Shown here: one piece after another, positions 6,991 to 15,329 of the stretch
Numbering within the stretch: position 1 is the stretch's first letter
Layout: every line of letters starts with the position of its first letter
Origin: DATCJU01 sp036562635
GTDB lineage: Bacteria; Actinomycetota; Actinomycetes; Mycobacteriales; Pseudonocardiaceae
Assembly (NCBI GenBank): GCA_036562635.1
Contig: DATCJU010000130.1
Location: forward strand, 1-16,118
Length of the DNA stretch: 16,118 nucleotides
Direction: 5' to 3'
Program-made: the position numbers and the translations under genes
Notes under the pieces: generated by a model
Database searches by the model: none
The model's input: the letters and a program-made list of their open reading frames with translations, nothing else
What the model was told of the DNA's origin: nothing

Positions 6991-7605
6991 TCACCCGCGG
7001 GTGAACTCGTAACCCTCCCAGTGCCGCTGTTCGGCATCCCACTCCACGCCCTCACCGGGCTGCAGCGCCGCGACCACACCCAGGGAATGCGGCCAGCGAC
7101 GCACCGCGTCGGTCAGCCGGACCAGCATGAACTCCTCGGGGACCGGCTCGGTGTCCTTCGGCGGGCCGACGAAGGAGAACCCCTCCACGTCGCGCTGCAC
7201 GTCGGCGAGCGGACGCTCGCCCGTCACCACGGCCCGCTCCACCACGGCGGTCGTCTCCAGCGGCAGCTCCTGCGGCCAGGCCTCCTCGTGCAGGTCCACC
7301 GCGGGGATCTCGGCGTCACCGACCAGGGCGCCGATGTGCCAACCGTTGTCCGACCAGTCCCACCAGGCAACCTGCCCGGGTGCCAGGTCATCGAGCACCG
7401 CGACGTGCGGCCAGGCGTTGACCACGTCGCCGAGCGTCATCACCACGGAGTCCCCCACGGAGTCGGCGGGACCCTCGAACGACCAGGCGCCGGTCTCGTC
7501 GCGCCGGACGCCGACCAGCGGCGCACGCAGCTCGACGAGGTCCTGCGCCACGTCCACGTCCGTGTCCGGCGGGCTGTCCAGGTGCCAGTTCTGCGTCGGT
7601 CGCAT
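6991..7605 (-). CDS. Hypothetical protein with two tandem copies of one domain
   Basis: This is a soluble, acidic, Trp-rich protein of 204 residues with no signal peptide. It contains the same domain twice, at about 30-93 and 133-202. Shared landmarks are RRDETGAWSFEGP (34-46) against QRDVEGFSFVGP (137-148), and AWPHVAVLDDLAPGQVAWWD (64-83) against a segment at 170-190 with WPH, LQPG and EWD in the same order. The pattern is slightly like small DUF2185-type domains, but I cannot assign a family. I take the ATG at 7605; the adjacent upstream TTG at 7608 is possible, and the Shine-Dalgarno (gctggg) is weak. It lies 79 bp downstream of adnB on the same strand, so co-transcription by read-through is possible, though a hairpin lies between. 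Confidence 0.75.
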   Translation of the reverse strand: MRPTQNWHLDSPPDTDVDVAQDLVELRAPLVGVRRDETGAWSFEGPADSVGDSVVMTLGDVVNAWPHVAVLDDLAPGQVAWWDWSDNGWHIGALVGDAEIPAVDLHEEAWPQELPLETTAVVERAVVTGERPLADVQRDVEGFSFVGPPKDTEPVPEEFMLVRLTDAVRRWPHSLGVVAALQPGEGVEWDAEQRHWEGYEFTRG

Positions 7606-7656
7606 CAACCCAGCGTTCCGCGGTCGGCGCGATTACGCAAACCGCGTGACCACCGA

Positions 7657-7678
7657 CCGGGGCACCGGGCCGCCCCGG
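7657..7678 (-). terminator. Hairpin just downstream of adnB
   Basis: Arms 7657-7663 and 7672-7678 form a perfect 7-bp G/C stem with an 8-base loop, starting 6 bp past the adnB stop. A second, nested structure (7621-7627 with 7653-7659, and 7633-7638 with 7644-7649) shares bases 7657-7659 and would be mutually exclusive with it. Either could end or attenuate the adnAB transcript before the next minus-strand gene. There is no T-run. Confidence 0.35.
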
Positions 7679-7684
7679 CCGACG

Positions 7685-10600
7685 TCAGGCGGCCGGCACC
7701 CCGCGGAGGAGGGCACGCAGGCCCTCGGCGTCCAGCAGATCGGCCGGGCGCAGGGTCCGGTTGTGCCGCACGTAGTGGAAGGCCGCCCGTACCTTGTGCA
7801 GCGGGGTGCCCGACAGTGCCGCCCATGCCAGGCGGTAGGCCGCGAGCTGCACCGACACCACCGGCAGGTGCTCCTCGTCCGGCATCGCACCGGTCTTCCA
7901 GTCCACCACGGTCCAGCCGCCGTCGGGGTCGGCGAACACCGCGTCCATCCGCCCGCGGACGGCGATGCCGTCGATCTCGGTCTCGAACGGCACCTCGACC
8001 TCGTGCGGCACCCGCTCGGCCCACTCGCTGGCCAGGAACGCATCCTTCAGCCGTTCGAGCTGCTCGTCGGGGGCGGCGTCCGCGTCGGCGGCCCCGGGCA
8101 GCTCGTCCAGGTCGAGCAGCTGGTTGACCGAGAACCGCTGCTCCAGCCAGGCGTGGAACGCGGTGCCCCGGCGTGCCATCGGGTTCGGCTGGTACGGCAG
8201 CGGCCGGCGCAGCCTGCGGGCCAGCTTCTCCGGGTCCCCGGCCAGTTCGACGAGCTGGCTCACCGACAGGTGGTCGGGCAGCTCCACCCGGGCCCGTTGT
8301 TCCGTGGCTCCCGACCGTTCGGCCAGCAGCACGTCCACGTCCCGGGCCCAGCCCTCCGGATCCTCCCCCGGGGCGAGCGACGTGGCCGGGGCGGTCGGGT
8401 CCGCGTCGCCGAGCTCGGCCAGCGCGGCCCGCACCAGTTCGGCGCCCTCCGCGACGGCCTGCCGCCGCTCCCCCAACGGGTCCACCGGCCAGTGCGCGAC
8501 CCGGGCGTGCTCGGTCAGGGGGTTGCCCTCCTCCTCCGCGGGTTCGCCCACCCACCGGTCGACCGTGCCCGCCCAGGGGTTCTCGAGCAGCATCTCGTAG
8601 ACCTCGGCGAGGAACGGCGACGGACCGCGGGGCCTGCTGCCGGTCTCCCCCCACCAGTGCCCGGAGACCAGCAGGAAACGCTCGGCACGGGTGAGGGCGA
8701 CGTAGAACAGCCGGCGTTCCTCCTCCAGCCGACGCCGATCCATCGCCTGTTCGTGCTCGACGAGGGCGTTCTCGACCTCCTTGCGGTCGGCGCAGACGGA
8801 CAGGTCCAGCACCGGCAGTTCCTCGGCGTCCCCGCGCAGGCTCACCGGCAGCTGGTCCACCGCACCCAGCCAGCTCGACGAGAGCTTGCGGCCGGGGAAG
8901 ACACCGTTCACCACGTGCGGTACCGCGACGATCTCCCACTCCAGGCCCTTCGCGGCGTGCGCGGTGAGCACCTGCACCCGGTCCTGGACCACCTCGACCT
9001 CACCGGGCTCCAACCCGTCCTCGGCCCGCTCCGCCGCGTCCAGGTAGTCCAGCAGCGCGGTCAACCCGGCCGTGGGGTTCGTCGCGGCGAACCCGGTCAC
9101 CACGTCGGCGAACGCGTCCAGGTGGACCCGACCGGCCCCGCCCTCCCGGGCCAGCGCCTCGACGTCCAGCCGCATGGTCCGCTCCACGTCGGCGACCAGC
9201 TCCGGCAGCGGCTGGTCCAGGCGGCGACGCAGGGCGGCCAGTTCGCCACCGAGCTGACGGATCCGCCGGTAGCCCTCCGGGGAGTACCGCTCGGGCGGGC
9301 CGGGGTCGTCGATCGCGTCCACCAGCCCGGCGTGCTCGACATGGTCCCCGGGCACGGCGTTGGCCAGGCCGACCAGGGGGTCCCCCGGCTCCCCGGTGCC
9401 GCGGAAGGTGCTGGCCAGTTCCCCGGCCCGCTGCCACAGGGCGGCGAGATCGGCCGCGCCCAGCCGCCAGCGCGCACCGGTGAGCAACCGGGCGGCCGCG
9501 CTGCCGGCCAACGGATCCACCAGCACCCGCAGCACGCTGACCAGGTCCCGCACCTCGGGCTCGTCCAACAGACCGCCGAGCCCGACCACCTCCACCGGCA
9601 GACCGTGTGCCCGCAACGCCGCCGCGACCGGCGCCATGTCCGCACGCCGCCGCACCAGGACCGCCGCGGTCGGCGGCCGCCCCCGTTCCTCGGCGAGCTC
9701 CCGCCACCGCGCGGCGAGACGGGACCCCAGCCAGTCCAGCTCGGCACGCACGTCAGGCAGCAGCGCACACCGCACCTCGCCCGGCTGGGCGTCCGGGCGC
9801 GCCCGCAGCAGGTCCACCGGCAGGCCGTTCTCCGCCGCCCTGGTCCGCTCCGACTCCGAGACCGCGTTGGCCACCGCCAGCACCTCGGGCGGGTTGCGGA
9901 AGCTGGTGAGCATGCCGTACCGGGCCGCTTCCTCCACCCGACCGTCGGGGCGCCGCCGACCGAAGTCCCGCGGGAACCCCCGCAGGTTGGCCGCACTCGC
10001 CCCACGCCAGCCGTAGATGGCCTGGATGGGATCGCCGACCGCGGTGACCGGCAGCGGACCACCCGGCACCTCGGGGGTGTCCCCGAACAGCGCCCGCAGC
10101 AGCAACCGCTGGGCGTGCCCGGTGTCCTGGTACTCGTCCAGCAGCACCGCACCGAAGCGCTCCCGCTCCCCGCGCACCACCTCGGGGTGCTCCAGGGCCA
10201 GCCGGGCGGCCAGGGACATCTGGTCGGCGAAGTCCATCACGCCGTCCCGGCGTTTGCGCTGCGTGTAGGCCTCCACCAGGGGCAGCAACGCGGCCCGCAG
10301 CCGCTGGGTGGTCAGCACCCTGCGCAGGGAGTCCTTGAGCACGGCCGACTGCCGGGGAGCACGAGGGGCCTCCTCGACGGCGGCACAGAAGGTGAGCGCG
10401 TGCTCCCGCACCTGCTCCGGGTCCACCAGGTGCTCGGCCAGCTCCCCGGCCAGGCGCAGCACGTACCCGGTCACCGTGGCCGGCACCTTGTCGGTGTCCA
10501 GGTCCTCGGTCCAGGAGGAGACCACCGAGTGGGCGAGTTGCCAGGCGGCGGTCTCGCTGAGCAGGCGAGCACCCGGTTCCACCGGTATCCGCAGGCCGTG

Positions 10601-11041
10601 CTCGGCGACCAGACGGCCGGCATAGGCGTGGTAGGTGAGCACCGTCGGCTCGGTGGTGAGGAGCTGGGCGCGCAGCGTGCCGCCGGGGTCGATCCGGTCC
10701 AGCAGGCGGGAGCCGGCCAGTCGGCGCAGCCGGGAGCGCACCCGCTCGGCCAGCTGCCGGGCCGCCTTGCGGGTGAAGGTCAGCCCGAGCACCCGGTCGG
10801 GGGTGACGATCCGGTTGGCCACCAGCCACACCACCCGGGCGGCCATGGTCTCGGTCTTGCCCGCACCTGCCCCGGCGACCACCAGCGCCGGCTCGGGCGG
10901 CGCGGCGATCACAGCCGCCTGCTCCGGGGTGGGCGAGGGCAGTCCGAGGGCCGCAGCCAGTTCACGCGGGCTGACCAGGGACTGCGGCGGTGTCGGCGTC
11001 CGCCGGTCCGGCTCCCCGTGGTCCACGCTGGTCACCGTCAC
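7685..11041 (-). CDS. adnB: AdnB subunit of the AdnAB helicase-nuclease
   Basis: AdnB is the lead motor-nuclease subunit of AdnAB, the actinobacterial counterpart of RecBCD/AddAB that resects double-strand breaks. The 1118-residue product has an N-terminal UvrD-type SF1A motor with intact motifs: Q motif PTPEQ (37-41), Walker A GAGAGKTE (57-64, K62), DEYQD (302-306), GDPIQAIYGWRGA (336-348), motif V TAHAAKGLEW (693-702) and motif VI YVALTRAER (780-788). The C-terminal RecB-family nuclease shows H963 in GTAFHAW, D1033 in GRMD, D1047 and K1049 in VVDWKTG, and Q1065/Y1069 in VQLAAY. It lacks the Fe-S cysteines seen in its partner, which together with gene order identifies it as AdnB. The start is GTG at 11041, overlapping the adnA stop as GTGA with AGGTGA nearby, implying coupled translation and equimolar subunits. 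Confidence 0.94.
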   Translation of the reverse strand: MTVTSVDHGEPDRRTPTPPQSLVSPRELAAALGLPSPTPEQAAVIAAPPEPALVVAGAGAGKTETMAARVVWLVANRIVTPDRVLGLTFTRKAARQLAERVRSRLRRLAGSRLLDRIDPGGTLRAQLLTTEPTVLTYHAYAGRLVAEHGLRIPVEPGARLLSETAAWQLAHSVVSSWTEDLDTDKVPATVTGYVLRLAGELAEHLVDPEQVREHALTFCAAVEEAPRAPRQSAVLKDSLRRVLTTQRLRAALLPLVEAYTQRKRRDGVMDFADQMSLAARLALEHPEVVRGERERFGAVLLDEYQDTGHAQRLLLRALFGDTPEVPGGPLPVTAVGDPIQAIYGWRGASAANLRGFPRDFGRRRPDGRVEEAARYGMLTSFRNPPEVLAVANAVSESERTRAAENGLPVDLLRARPDAQPGEVRCALLPDVRAELDWLGSRLAARWRELAEERGRPPTAAVLVRRRADMAPVAAALRAHGLPVEVVGLGGLLDEPEVRDLVSVLRVLVDPLAGSAAARLLTGARWRLGAADLAALWQRAGELASTFRGTGEPGDPLVGLANAVPGDHVEHAGLVDAIDDPGPPERYSPEGYRRIRQLGGELAALRRRLDQPLPELVADVERTMRLDVEALAREGGAGRVHLDAFADVVTGFAATNPTAGLTALLDYLDAAERAEDGLEPGEVEVVQDRVQVLTAHAAKGLEWEIVAVPHVVNGVFPGRKLSSSWLGAVDQLPVSLRGDAEELPVLDLSVCADRKEVENALVEHEQAMDRRRLEEERRLFYVALTRAERFLLVSGHWWGETGSRPRGPSPFLAEVYEMLLENPWAGTVDRWVGEPAEEEGNPLTEHARVAHWPVDPLGERRQAVAEGAELVRAALAELGDADPTAPATSLAPGEDPEGWARDVDVLLAERSGATEQRARVELPDHLSVSQLVELAGDPEKLARRLRRPLPYQPNPMARRGTAFHAWLEQRFSVNQLLDLDELPGAADADAAPDEQLERLKDAFLASEWAERVPHEVEVPFETEIDGIAVRGRMDAVFADPDGGWTVVDWKTGAMPDEEHLPVVSVQLAAYRLAWAALSGTPLHKVRAAFHYVRHNRTLRPADLLDAEGLRALLRGVPAA

Positions 11042-14000
11042 GAGGTCACCTGCCTACCAGACTCCTGCAGCGGGCAGCACGCGCGGGCCGCACAGCGGGA
11101 GCAGCCGGTGTTCTCCGTGACCGGGTAGGTCGGTCCACGTGCCGCGGCGGCGGCGTTGCGCACCGCCTGCAGCCAGGACCGGACCTGCTCGGAGTCCAGC
11201 GGCGGCTGCACCCGCTGGACCGGGGTCCCGTCCCGGTTCGTCTTGCCCAGGTAGAGCAGGAGCGCCCCACCGGGCTCGGCGTCCACCCCCAGCGAGCGGT
11301 ACGCGCCCAGTGCGGCGGCGAGCTGGTAGACGGCGAGCTGCGGGTGTCGTTCGGCCTCCTCCCTGGTCGCCGGGGTACGGCCGGTCTTGATGTCCACCAC
11401 CACGGGGCGGCCCTGTTCGTCGACCTCCAGCCGGTCCACCCGGCCCCGCAGCCGCACCCGTGGGGTCCCGGGGTTCTCCTCCTCCGGCAGCGTCACGGAC
11501 AGGTCCTGCTCCACCGCCACCTGGGTCAGCTCGCCTCGGCTGCGGGCCAGCCACGCCCGGAAGCTGTCCACCATCTGCTCCACCCGTCGGCGCTCCCGGC
11601 GGGAGAACCAGGGCGCCCCGGTGTCGAGCGCCTCCCACGCCTCGTCCAGGACGCGGCGCACCTCCTGCTCGTCGGCGCCGGCGGCCATCGCCTGGACCAG
11701 GGCGTGCACCAGCGAGCCGATCACGTTGTCCAGGGCGATCGGGTCCCGCCCACCGTGCCGCTCCACGAGCCAGCGCATGGGGCACCCGGCGAGGAGCTCC
11801 ACGGTGGACGGTGACACGTTCACCACCTCGTCGGCCGTCCACAGGGGAGCGTCGGTGGAGACCTCCGGCAGGCCGTACCAGGTGTCGGGGTGCGCACCCG
11901 GCACCCCGGCGGCGGCCAGGCGGGCCAGCTGCCGGGCCGCCCGGCGGCGCCGTGCCGGGTCGGCCTTGCCGTCGCACACCACCCGACGCAGCTCACCGAC
12001 CAGCTCGGCGAGCACCAGTCCCCGGGAGGGGGTGAACAGCGGGCGCCCCGCCTCGGCGGCCTCGGTGACGTCGAAGCCGTCCAGCTCGTCCAGGAACCGT
12101 GACGGCTGCTGTTCGTCGCCACGGACCGCGCTGACCAGCAGGGTCCGCCGGGCGCGGCTCGCCGCCACCAGCAGCAGCCTCCGCTCCTCGGCGAGCAGCG
12201 GGGCGGTCGCGGACACCGGTTCGTCGGTGGTGATCCCGGACAACAGGTCGACCAGCCGCTCCACCCCGAGCAGCGTGCCCCGCAGCCGCAGGTCCGGCCA
12301 CGTGCCCTCCTGCACACCGGGCACCGCGACCACCGTCCACTCGCGGCCCACCGCCGCGTGCGCGGTGAGCACGGCGACCGCGTCGCCCTGCGGGGCCGAG
12401 GGGGCCAGGGTGTCCCCGCTGAACTGCTGTGAGCTCAGGTAGTCGGCGAACCCGTCGACCCGGGCGCCGGGCAGACGGTCGGTGTAGCGGGCCGCCGCGT
12501 CGAACAGCGCCACCACGGTGTCCAGGTCACGGTCGGCCTGTGCCCCGGCCATGCCCCCGCGGGTGGCCTGCTCCACCCAACGCTCTTCCAGCCCGCTGGC
12601 CTGCCACACCGCCCAGAGCACCTGGTCGACACCGGCGCCGGTGGCCATCGCCTCCCGGGCGGTGCGCAGCAACCCGGAGATCCGGCGTGCGGGTTCCGCG
12701 GTCTCCTCCTCCAGGGCGGCCAGTCGGTCGTCGTCGGTGAGCACGTCGACCAGCAGCTCACCACTGGGACGGTCCCCACCGGCGGCCACCTCCAGCCGGC
12801 GCAGGCCGCGCCGCAGCCGACGCAGTGCCAACGGATCCGCCCCGCCCAACGGGGAGGTCAGCAACGCCTCGGCGGTGTCCGCGTCCAGCTCGTCCGGGCG
12901 GGCCGCCACCCGCAGCAGGGTGAGCAGGGGCCAGGCCGCCGGCTGCTGGGCCAGCGGCAGCTCGTCGGCCGGCACCGACACCGGGACCCCGGCAGCCAGC
13001 AGGGCCCGGCGGAGCACCGGCAGCGAACGCACGGTGGACCGCACCAACACGGCCATCTCCGACCAGGGCACCCCGTCCAGCAGGTGCGCCCGACGGAGCT
13101 GGTCGGCGACCCAGGTCGCCTCCTGCGCCTCCGAGGCCAACAGCCGCACCTGCACCGAGCCGCCCAACTCGGTCAGGTCGCCCTCCTCGGTGGGCGGGCC
13201 GACCAGCTCCCGTTGCGGCCCCTTGCGGGGCAGGTGTTCGGCGAGTCGCCGCACCGCCTCCCGCACCGCGGGTGTCATCCGGTGGTCCACGGTGAGCACC
13301 ACGGTGCGGTCCCCGTCCGGGTCGGCCGCCAGCAGCAGGTCGGGGTCGGCGCCGCGGAAGGAGAACACCGCCTGGTCCGGGTCACCGGCCAGGACGAACT
13401 CCTCGGCGGTGTCCCCGAGCGTGCGCACCAGTTCGTAGGCCTGGGGGTCGAGGTGTTGGGCGTCGTCGACCAGCAGGTGACGGACCCGGGCCCGCTCCTC
13501 GGCCAACAGGTCTGGTGTGGTGTCCAGGGCCAGCAGCGCCGAGGCGACCAGCTCGGCCGCGTCCAGTGCCGGGGCGGTGGCCTGCGGTGACCCGCCACCA
13601 CCGCCCATGCCGGACAGCAGGGTGACCTCTTCGTAGAGCCGGTAGAACCGTCCGGCCGCCACCCACTCGTCGCGGCCGTGCTGGTGTCCCAGCCGCTCCA
13701 GGTCCTCCGGGCCCAGTCCGCGCTCGGCGGCGCGCAGCATCAGGTCGCGCAGTTCCTCGGCGAAGGCGGGCTGGGTCAGCGCGGGGCGGAGCCGCTCGGG
13801 CCAGTTCGCCGCCCCGTCGGCCACCTCACCGGCCAACAGTTCCCGCACCATCGCGTCCTGCTCCGGTCCGGACAGCAGGCGGGGCGGCGGGTCCCCGTTG
13901 CGGGCGGCCTGGATCCGGAGCACACCGAACGCGTAGGAGTGCACGGTGCGCACCAGGGGCTGACGCAGGGTGCGCAGCAGCCTTCCGGAGCCGTCGGCGT

Positions 14001-14349
14001 CCGGTCCGGTTCCCGGGTCGCCGTCCACCTCACCGGTGAGCAGCCGGGTGATGCGGGCCCGCAACGCGTCGGCGGCCTTCCGGCTGGCCGCCAGCACCAG
14101 GATGTGCCCCGGGTCCACCCCCCGACGCAGCACACGGTCGGCGACCACGTGCGCCAGCAGGGTGGTCTTGCCCGTTCCCGGACCGCCGAGCAGTCGGAGG
14201 AATCCGCCGGGGCTGTCCAGCACACGCCGACCGGCCTCGTCCCACCGCAGCGGCTTCGGTCGCGGCGCCGGCCTGCGGACCAGGATGGGAACGCTGTCCT
14301 GGCTCGGTGCGGTTCCCACGGGTGGGATCGAACCATGCCACTCCGACAA
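11038..14349 (-). CDS. adnA: AdnA subunit of the AdnAB helicase-nuclease
   Basis: AdnA pairs with AdnB; its nuclease cuts the displaced strand while its motor is the minor one in mycobacteria. The 1103-residue product keeps Walker A (GGPGTGKTT, 55-63, K61) and motif III (GDPDQAVFSFRGA, 322-334). However, motif II reads DDAQ (295-298) instead of DExQ, and motif V reads AHAAVGREW (663-671) with Val for the usual Lys. The RecB-type nuclease is intact: H882, D972 in GRVD, D986 and K988 in VVDIKTG, Q1004/Y1008. Cysteines C856 (GCPMRW) and C1083, C1086, C1091/C1092 (CSRCAARACC) fit a 4Fe-4S cluster as in AddB-type nucleases. The first in-frame start is TTG at 14349 with AGGGGG about ten bases upstream; a GTG at 14319 lacks a Shine-Dalgarno. 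Homology begins after both, so the start is unsettled by ten codons. Confidence 0.93.
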   Translation of the reverse strand: MSEWHGSIPPVGTAPSQDSVPILVRRPAPRPKPLRWDEAGRRVLDSPGGFLRLLGGPGTGKTTLLAHVVADRVLRRGVDPGHILVLAASRKAADALRARITRLLTGEVDGDPGTGPDADGSGRLLRTLRQPLVRTVHSYAFGVLRIQAARNGDPPPRLLSGPEQDAMVRELLAGEVADGAANWPERLRPALTQPAFAEELRDLMLRAAERGLGPEDLERLGHQHGRDEWVAAGRFYRLYEEVTLLSGMGGGGGSPQATAPALDAAELVASALLALDTTPDLLAEERARVRHLLVDDAQHLDPQAYELVRTLGDTAEEFVLAGDPDQAVFSFRGADPDLLLAADPDGDRTVVLTVDHRMTPAVREAVRRLAEHLPRKGPQRELVGPPTEEGDLTELGGSVQVRLLASEAQEATWVADQLRRAHLLDGVPWSEMAVLVRSTVRSLPVLRRALLAAGVPVSVPADELPLAQQPAAWPLLTLLRVAARPDELDADTAEALLTSPLGGADPLALRRLRRGLRRLEVAAGGDRPSGELLVDVLTDDDRLAALEEETAEPARRISGLLRTAREAMATGAGVDQVLWAVWQASGLEERWVEQATRGGMAGAQADRDLDTVVALFDAAARYTDRLPGARVDGFADYLSSQQFSGDTLAPSAPQGDAVAVLTAHAAVGREWTVVAVPGVQEGTWPDLRLRGTLLGVERLVDLLSGITTDEPVSATAPLLAEERRLLLVAASRARRTLLVSAVRGDEQQPSRFLDELDGFDVTEAAEAGRPLFTPSRGLVLAELVGELRRVVCDGKADPARRRRAARQLARLAAAGVPGAHPDTWYGLPEVSTDAPLWTADEVVNVSPSTVELLAGCPMRWLVERHGGRDPIALDNVIGSLVHALVQAMAAGADEQEVRRVLDEAWEALDTGAPWFSRRERRRVEQMVDSFRAWLARSRGELTQVAVEQDLSVTLPEEENPGTPRVRLRGRVDRLEVDEQGRPVVVDIKTGRTPATREEAERHPQLAVYQLAAALGAYRSLGVDAEPGGALLLYLGKTNRDGTPVQRVQPPLDSEQVRSWLQAVRNAAAAARGPTYPVTENTGCSRCAARACCPLQESGRQVTS

Positions 14350-14405
14350 GTGGAGGCACCCCCTGCTCCGTTCGCGGCCCGATGTCCACGGCGGGCGGTT
14401 GGTGG

Positions 14406-14413
14406 ACTATAAC
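14406..14413. promoter_or_regulatory. Overlapping divergent -10 boxes for adnAB and the hydrolase
   Basis: The 108-bp gap between adnA and the hydrolase contains actataac at 14406-14413, the only A/T-rich patch there. Read on the minus strand it gives TATAGT (14411 to 14406), a good -10 placing the adnA start of transcription near 14399, about 50 bases before the TTG. Read on the plus strand it gives TATAAC (14408-14413), placing the hydrolase start near 14420. No clear -35 is seen on either side. No SOS-type LexA box was recognised in the gap. Confidence 0.4.
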
Positions 14414-14457
14414 CGCGGGGCGCGCAGGCGGCTGCACACGGCCCGAGGAAGGACGAC

Positions 14458-15267
14458 ATGGCGACGCTGCACGTGCACGAGTACGGCGATCCCGCAGGAC
14501 GGCCCCTGGTGGCGCTGCACGGTGTCACGGGGCACGGGGCACGCTGGCGGCGGCTGGCCACCGAGCACCTGCCCGGCTTCCGGGTCCTGGCCCTGGACCT
14601 GCGCGGACACGGGCGGTCCCCGTGGACCCCACCGTGGACGCTGGAACAGCACACGGCGGACGTCCTGGACACCCTGGACGCGCTGGGGCTGGATCACGTA
14701 CCGGTGCTCGCCCACTCCTTCGGCGGAGCCGTCGCGCTGCACCTGTCCCGCCTCGCCCCCGAGCGGGTGGCCCGGCTGGTGCTGTTGGACCCGGCGATCG
14801 GGTTGCCGCCGGAGCAGGCGGCGGAGCAGGCCGACCTGACAGTGGGTCTGCCGATGGTGTTCGCCGACCCCGAGGACGCGGTGGCGGCGCAGCGGGCACG
14901 CTGGTCGGGGCTGCCCCTGAGCCTGGTCGAGGAGGAGGTGGCCGAGCACCTGGAACGGGTGGAGGGCGCGCCGGACGCCGGAGGTGGCCCGGGGACGAAC
15001 GGGCACTGGCGGTGGCGGTTCCGCCTGGCGGCGGTGGTGACGGCCTGGTCGGAGATGGCCCGCCCGCACGTGGTCCCGCCCGCGGGCACCCCCACGTTGC
15101 TGGTGGCGGCCCGGGGTGCCGACTTCGTGCAGCCGGAGTTCGTCCAGGACTGCCGGTCGGTGCTGGGTGAGGAGCTGGTGGCGACCGAGCTGGACTGCGG
15201 GCACATGGTGTACCTGGAACGCGCCGAGGAGGTCGGCACGTTGGTGCGGGACTTCCTCGGCGCCTGA
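14458..15267 (+). CDS. Alpha/beta hydrolase (LipV-like)
   Basis: This is a 269-residue serine hydrolase of the alpha/beta-hydrolase fold without a signal peptide, so probably cytosolic. The oxyanion-hole HG is at 21-22, the nucleophile elbow is AHSFGG at 85-90 with S87, D222 in ARGADF is the likely acid, and H249 in CGHMVYLER completes the triad. A cap region lies at about 115-200. The substrate is not predictable; the family includes lipases, esterases and epoxide hydrolases. The ATG start at 14458 is supported by GAGGAAGGA at 14445-14453. It is divergent from adnA and is followed 62 bp later by the ATL gene, probably in one transcript. In M. tuberculosis (from memory) the gene in this position is lipV (Rv3203), which supports orthology by position. 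Confidence 0.88.
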   Translation: MATLHVHEYGDPAGRPLVALHGVTGHGARWRRLATEHLPGFRVLALDLRGHGRSPWTPPWTLEQHTADVLDTLDALGLDHVPVLAHSFGGAVALHLSRLAPERVARLVLLDPAIGLPPEQAAEQADLTVGLPMVFADPEDAVAAQRARWSGLPLSLVEEEVAEHLERVEGAPDAGGGPGTNGHWRWRFRLAAVVTAWSEMARPHVVPPAGTPTLLVAARGADFVQPEFVQDCRSVLGEELVATELDCGHMVYLERAEEVGTLVRDFLGA

Positions 15268-15329
15268 TCACCCCGCTCGGCCGGTCGAGCAGCAGGGGGC
15301 GGGCCCGGGACGGGACACGGGAGCGGGAC

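Noticed and set aside
7127..11128. A plus-strand open frame of over 1300 codons opposite adnB
   Set aside because: Its translation is low-complexity (rich in Gly, Arg, His, Pro, Gln) without any domain, and it mirrors the codon bias of adnB, whose motifs are unmistakable. It is a GC-driven shadow frame.
11038..14349. adnA as a decayed pseudogene because of the altered helicase motifs
   Set aside because: The frame is intact over 1103 codons, Walker A, nuclease and Fe-S residues are all kept, and a degenerate AdnA motor fits the known asymmetry of AdnAB.
14320..14412. Possible tRNA on the minus strand, suggested by GGTTCGATCCC, a T-loop-like string near the adnA start
   Set aside because: No matching acceptor, D-arm or anticodon loop with T33 can be folded around it. 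The string lies within the first codons of adnA.
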